Assembly: GCA_003158415.1 (NCBI GenBank)
Contig: PMJA01000325.1
Coordinates: forward strand, 5,638-14,979
From: Methylobacter sp.
GTDB taxonomy: Bacteria; Pseudomonadota; Gammaproteobacteria; Methylococcales; Methylomonadaceae
Length of the DNA: 9,342 bases
Direction of reading: 5' to 3'
Position numbers and translations under genes: made by a program
Shown: piece by piece, positions 7,351-9,342 of the stretch
Position numbering within the stretch: the first letter of the stretch is position 1
Layout: the number at the start of each line of letters is the position of its first letter
The notes under the pieces: generated by a model
Databases searched by the model: none
What the model saw: the letters and a program-made list of their open reading frames with translations, nothing else
Told to the model about the DNA's origin: nothing

Positions 7351-7577
7351 TACGCACCTACTTCCAGAATAATAATGTATTCATGATCGCCGGATTTGGT
7401 TTCCAGCACTTTATGGCCATTAATGCGGCACCATGCAGGAATATCTTGTATGACGCCGGGATCGGTGCAGATAACCTCTAACCGGTCACCTATTTTCAGC
7501 TGTTTGACTTTATCCTGGGTGCGTATGACGGGCAGGGGACAGAGCAAACGCCGTGCGTTGAGGGTTTCTATGTTCAT
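7350..7577 (-). CDS. TusA-family sulfur carrier protein
   Basis: Small (75 residues) cytoplasmic TusA/SirA-like protein that would carry sulfur as a persulfide on Cys13 of the CPLP motif (LLCPLPVIRT). Family features are clear: N-terminal strand, Cys-Pro-x-Pro helix start, GDRLEVICTDPGVIQDIPAW, then a strand ending in IILEV. The usual D-A-x-G-L-x-C-P box reads N-A-R-R-L-L-C-P, so two otherwise common positions (Asp, Gly) are changed; the catalytic Cys is intact. It lies 17 bp after a PP-loop ATPase gene and overlaps the transporter start by one base. In E. coli TusA feeds sulfur to MnmA for tRNA 2-thiouridine through TusBCD and TusE; none of those relay genes is visible here. The context suggests this copy serves the neighbouring PP-loop enzyme (inference), so the tusA name is not applied. 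No clear Shine-Dalgarno; possibly coupled to upstream translation. Confidence 0.9.
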   Translation of the reverse strand: MNIETLNARRLLCPLPVIRTQDKVKQLKIGDRLEVICTDPGVIQDIPAWCRINGHKVLETKSGDHEYIIILEVGA

Positions 7578-7594
7578 AAATTAACGGCGCTATG

Positions 7595-8638
7595 TTAGAT
7601 GTACCATTCTTTGGGAATGTCTTCATCTCTTAACGGCTTAACTTGTAGCGTACGTTCCGCGCCATCTTGGGTCATGACATTAATGTTGACTAGGTCGGCA
7701 TCGCGACCCTGACCGAAACGGGCGGTAATTTGCGCCGCCAGATATAAATCCTCGGCAGACGGCGCACCGTCTATCAGCGCTAAAGGCCCCCGGTGGCTTA
7801 AACTGTTCATGCTGATAAATTCATTTTTATAGCCCTGCAAAAAACGCCCTTCGCCTTCTTCACGCGCCACAATTAATTTAAAATTCGGTTGCGGGCGTAT
7901 GTGCCTACCCACTTTCAACAGCATAACATCATCCAGCTCATATTCTTTATGGCCTTGGGATTTCCATAAATCGACCAGCTTGGCGGAATAACTTTTATCG
8001 GTTAAAAAACAGCAACCACCCGCCGGTTGGGCATAATCATCAAAACCGAATTGCTCTGCCATCGCCATTTGCGGCTTGCGCGAGCGTCCGGTAATATCAT
8101 GCAACTTTTCACGGTCTACCCAACCTTCACGTTCCGGTAGCGTAGCAGGCAGGTTTTTAGCGCATAACGGGCGCAGTAATAAATCATCGGCGCCGGATTC
8201 CTTGGCGACTATCGGCATGGTGGCTTTGCGTTGCGACATCAGCCGTTGACCTATCACTTCGCCGGTAATAATAAAGTCGAATTCGTTCTCTACTATCCAC
8301 TGCTTGGCCTTGTTCACCATGAAAATCTTGCAATCCAGGCAAGGATTCATGTGCGCGCCATAACCGTGTTTGGGGTTAATCAGCACGTTTTTATATTCCT
8401 CGATCACATCGACGATATGCAGCTTCATGCCCAATTGTTCGGCGACCCATAAGGAATTATTGCGCTTGGGCTTGGCTTTGTCTTTTTCCCGGATCGCATG
8501 GGTATGGCCTTCCACACAAAAACCGGTAAAAAAATTAATGCCTTCCACATGAACGCCCTGTTCCATGATGGTTTTTGCAGCCAGCATTGAGTCCAGACCG
8601 CCGGAAATCAAGGCTATGGCTTTTCTTTGTTTACGCAT
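7595..8638 (-). CDS. PP-loop ATPase with NFACT-R-like C-terminus, predicted RNA thiolation enzyme
   Basis: Predicted ATP-pyrophosphatase (ThiI/MnmA-related PP-loop family) that would adenylate an RNA base and exchange oxygen for sulfur. The PP-loop SGGLDS (12-17) is intact near the N-terminus. Cysteines that could carry or coordinate sulfur or metal lie at C41 (FFTGFCVEGH), C100 and C103 (NPCLDCK), C159 (RPLCAK) and C209-C210 (PAGGCCFL). GEVIGQRLMSQ (126-136) is a typical substrate-loop motif of the family. The C-terminal part (about 215-347) has VMLLKVGRHIRPQPNFKLIV followed by AREEGEGRFL, which resembles the NFACT-R RNA-binding domain (K-x-G-R-H, then V-x-R-x-x-x-E). Related proteins are often mislabelled as tRNA methyltransferases; no methyltransferase motif is seen. 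The modified base is unknown. ATG 8638 has a short AAGAG-like site 5 nt upstream. It is the first gene of the minus-strand cluster, followed directly by the TusA-like gene. Confidence 0.85.
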   Translation of the reverse strand: MRKQRKAIALISGGLDSMLAAKTIMEQGVHVEGINFFTGFCVEGHTHAIREKDKAKPKRNNSLWVAEQLGMKLHIVDVIEEYKNVLINPKHGYGAHMNPCLDCKIFMVNKAKQWIVENEFDFIITGEVIGQRLMSQRKATMPIVAKESGADDLLLRPLCAKNLPATLPEREGWVDREKLHDITGRSRKPQMAMAEQFGFDDYAQPAGGCCFLTDKSYSAKLVDLWKSQGHKEYELDDVMLLKVGRHIRPQPNFKLIVAREEGEGRFLQGYKNEFISMNSLSHRGPLALIDGAPSAEDLYLAAQITARFGQGRDADLVNINVMTQDGAERTLQVKPLRDEDIPKEWYI

Positions 8639-8667
8639 GTCGCTCTTGGTATCTAAAAAATGTAGCC

Positions 8668-8673
8668 ATTATA
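8668..8673 (-). promoter_or_regulatory. candidate -10 element for the PP-loop/tusA-like/CDF/argJ cluster
   Basis: A perfect TATAAT on the minus strand, about 30 nt before the ATG at 8638. The -35 window (about 8690-8696, CTGCGG-like) matches poorly and abuts the left arm of the palindrome at 8697. A weak -35 would suggest either an activator or a moderate promoter. This is the only clear promoter hexamer seen for the five-gene cluster. Confidence 0.5.
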
Positions 8674-8696
8674 CGCATTTATCCTGAAAACCGCAG

Positions 8697-8764
8697 TCGA
8701 GCATTCCTTAAATTCCGTTCGCCCTGAGCGAGTCGAAGGGGAACGGAATTTAAGGAATGCTCGA
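8697..8764. repeat. 68-bp inverted repeat with perfect 24-bp arms around a REP-like core
   Basis: The left arm 8697-8720 (TCGAGCATTCCTTAAATT, then CCGTTC) is the exact reverse complement of 8741-8764. Inside, CCCT (8722-8725) pairs with AGGG (8737-8740), leaving G8721 unpaired and an 11-nt apical loop. The core around 8717-8744 contains CCCTGAGCGAGTCGAAGGG, a sequence of the type found dispersed in many proteobacterial genomes, so the element may be a REP-type repeat embedded in longer arms. No direct target-site duplication is seen at its edges (CCGCAG on the left, TAATAT on the right). No T-tract follows either arm, so it does not look like an intrinsic terminator. It lies between two outward-facing promoters. 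Confidence 0.9.
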
Positions 8765-8859
8765 TAATATAGGCGGACGTAGGTAAGTTAATCTGACAGT
8801 CATAGCATTCCGTAGTTTTTCGGCTGCTTCCAAACCATGCTACAAAAGTATTTTTAAGC

Positions 8860-8865
8860 TATAAT
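8860..8865 (+). promoter_or_regulatory. candidate -10 element of glyQ
   Basis: TATAAT on the plus strand, about 35 nt before the GTG at 8900. The hexamer 17 bp upstream (8837-8842, ATGCTA) is a poor -35 match. The leader between them carries a T-rich stretch (CCTTTTTTATT) but no preceding hairpin. No T-box is expected or seen; glyQ in gammaproteobacteria usually lacks one. Confidence 0.45.
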
Positions 8866-8899
8866 TAGCCCCTTTTTTATTGCCTAACGTGTAGACGCC

Positions 8900-9342
8900 G
8901 TGTCGAGTATCAATAACGAGTTATCAACTTTTCAGGGACTTATCCTGGCCTTGCAGGAATATTGGTCGAGTCAGGGCTGTATTTTATTGCAACCTTTAGA
9001 TCAAGAAGTAGGCGCGGGGACGTTTCATCCTGCCACTTTTTTACGGGCGATAGGCCCTGAACCCTGGAATGCCGCCTATGTTCAGCCATCCCGCCGCCCT
9101 ACCGATGGACGTTTCGGCGAAAACCCCAATCGTTTACAGCATTACTATCAATTTCAAGTGGTATTAAAGCCGTCGCCGGACGCCATTCAGGAATTGTATC
9201 TGGGATCGTTGCGCCATTTGGGCCTGGATTTGCTCGAACATGATATTCGTTTTGTCGAAGACAATTGGGAATCGCCGACCTTGGGCGCGTGGGGCTTGGG
9301 CTGGGAAGTCTGGTTGAACGGCATGGAAGTGACGCAGTTCAC
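8900..9342 (+). CDS. glyQ: glycyl-tRNA synthetase alpha subunit (3' end outside window)
   Basis: Alpha chain of the bacterial alpha2beta2 glycyl-tRNA synthetase, carrying the catalytic core that activates glycine with ATP and charges tRNA-Gly in the cytoplasm. The visible 147 residues match E. coli GlyQ closely: [13 protein letters not shown] near the start, [54 protein letters not shown], and [19 protein letters not shown]. The full-length protein is about 300 residues, so roughly half is shown. The start is the GTG at 8900: an in-frame stop lies at 8885-8887, no other start codon falls between, and the product then aligns with E. coli GlyQ within a few residues. No clear Shine-Dalgarno precedes it. 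glyS is expected downstream, outside the window. The gene diverges from the PP-loop gene, 261 bp apart, with the large palindrome between them. Confidence 0.96.
   Translation, partial: MSSINNELSTFQGLILALQEYWSSQGCILLQPLDQEVGAGTFHPATFLRAIGPEPWNAAYVQPSRRPTDGRFGENPNRLQHYYQFQVVLKPSPDAIQELYLGSLRHLGLDLLEHDIRFVEDNWESPTLGAWGLGWEVWLNGMEVTQF

Noticed and set aside
8697..8764. The palindrome as an intrinsic transcription terminator
   Set aside because: Both neighbouring genes read away from it, and neither arm is followed by a T-run (TAATAT on the right, CTGCGG on the minus strand).
8866..8885. T-rich stretch before glyQ as a terminator or attenuator
   Set aside because: No GC-rich hairpin precedes the T-run and there is no leader peptide or T-box-like structure.
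1..9342. tRNA or rRNA genes, CRISPR arrays, insertion sequences, prophage or toxin-antitoxin genes
   Set aside because: Nothing resembling these was seen on either strand. The window is densely filled with housekeeping-type genes and lacks clusters of direct repeats or transposase motifs.

Overview
The window looks like ordinary chromosomal DNA of a gammaproteobacterium. The partial GlyQ and the MutT half of a fusion protein match the E. coli proteins closely, and base composition is near-balanced. Sequence style and the short dispersed-repeat cores would fit a methanotroph-like lineage (Methylococcales), but that placement is only an impression. Eight genes are present: seven on the minus strand and one on the plus strand. 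The genes at both ends run off the window. No RNA genes, CRISPR arrays, insertion sequences or phage genes were seen.

Layout from left to right. (1) 1-842, minus: N-terminal part of an MltD-like lipoprotein lytic transglycosylase. (2) 1041-2702 and 2732-3874, minus: a large MscS-family channel and an AI-2E/PerM-family membrane protein, 29 bp apart and probably co-transcribed. (3) 3980-8638, minus: a compact cluster. In transcription order it holds a PP-loop ATPase with a predicted C-terminal NFACT-R-like RNA-binding domain, a TusA-type sulfur carrier, a cation diffusion facilitator, ArgJ, and a MutT-ThiE fusion. The gaps within it are 17 bp, then a 1-nt TAATG overlap, 3 bp, and either a 4-nt overlap or about 60 bp depending on the last start. 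(4) 8639-8899: a divergent promoter region containing a 68-bp inverted repeat with perfect 24-bp arms around a REP-like core. (5) 8900 onward, plus: glyQ, the glycyl-tRNA synthetase alpha subunit.

How the genes may work together. The PP-loop protein and the TusA homologue form a plausible sulfur-transfer pair for RNA thiolation. That pairing is the least understood biology here. The transporter, ArgJ and MutT-ThiE are separate housekeeping functions (metal efflux, arginine biosynthesis, nucleotide-pool sanitation) that share the transcript. The left half deals with the envelope: turgor release, a membrane transporter or exporter, and peptidoglycan remodelling. The points most worth a second look are the nested palindrome between the divergent promoters, the PP-loop/TusA pair, the altered ThiE-like active site in the fusion, and the extra C-terminal domain of the transporter.
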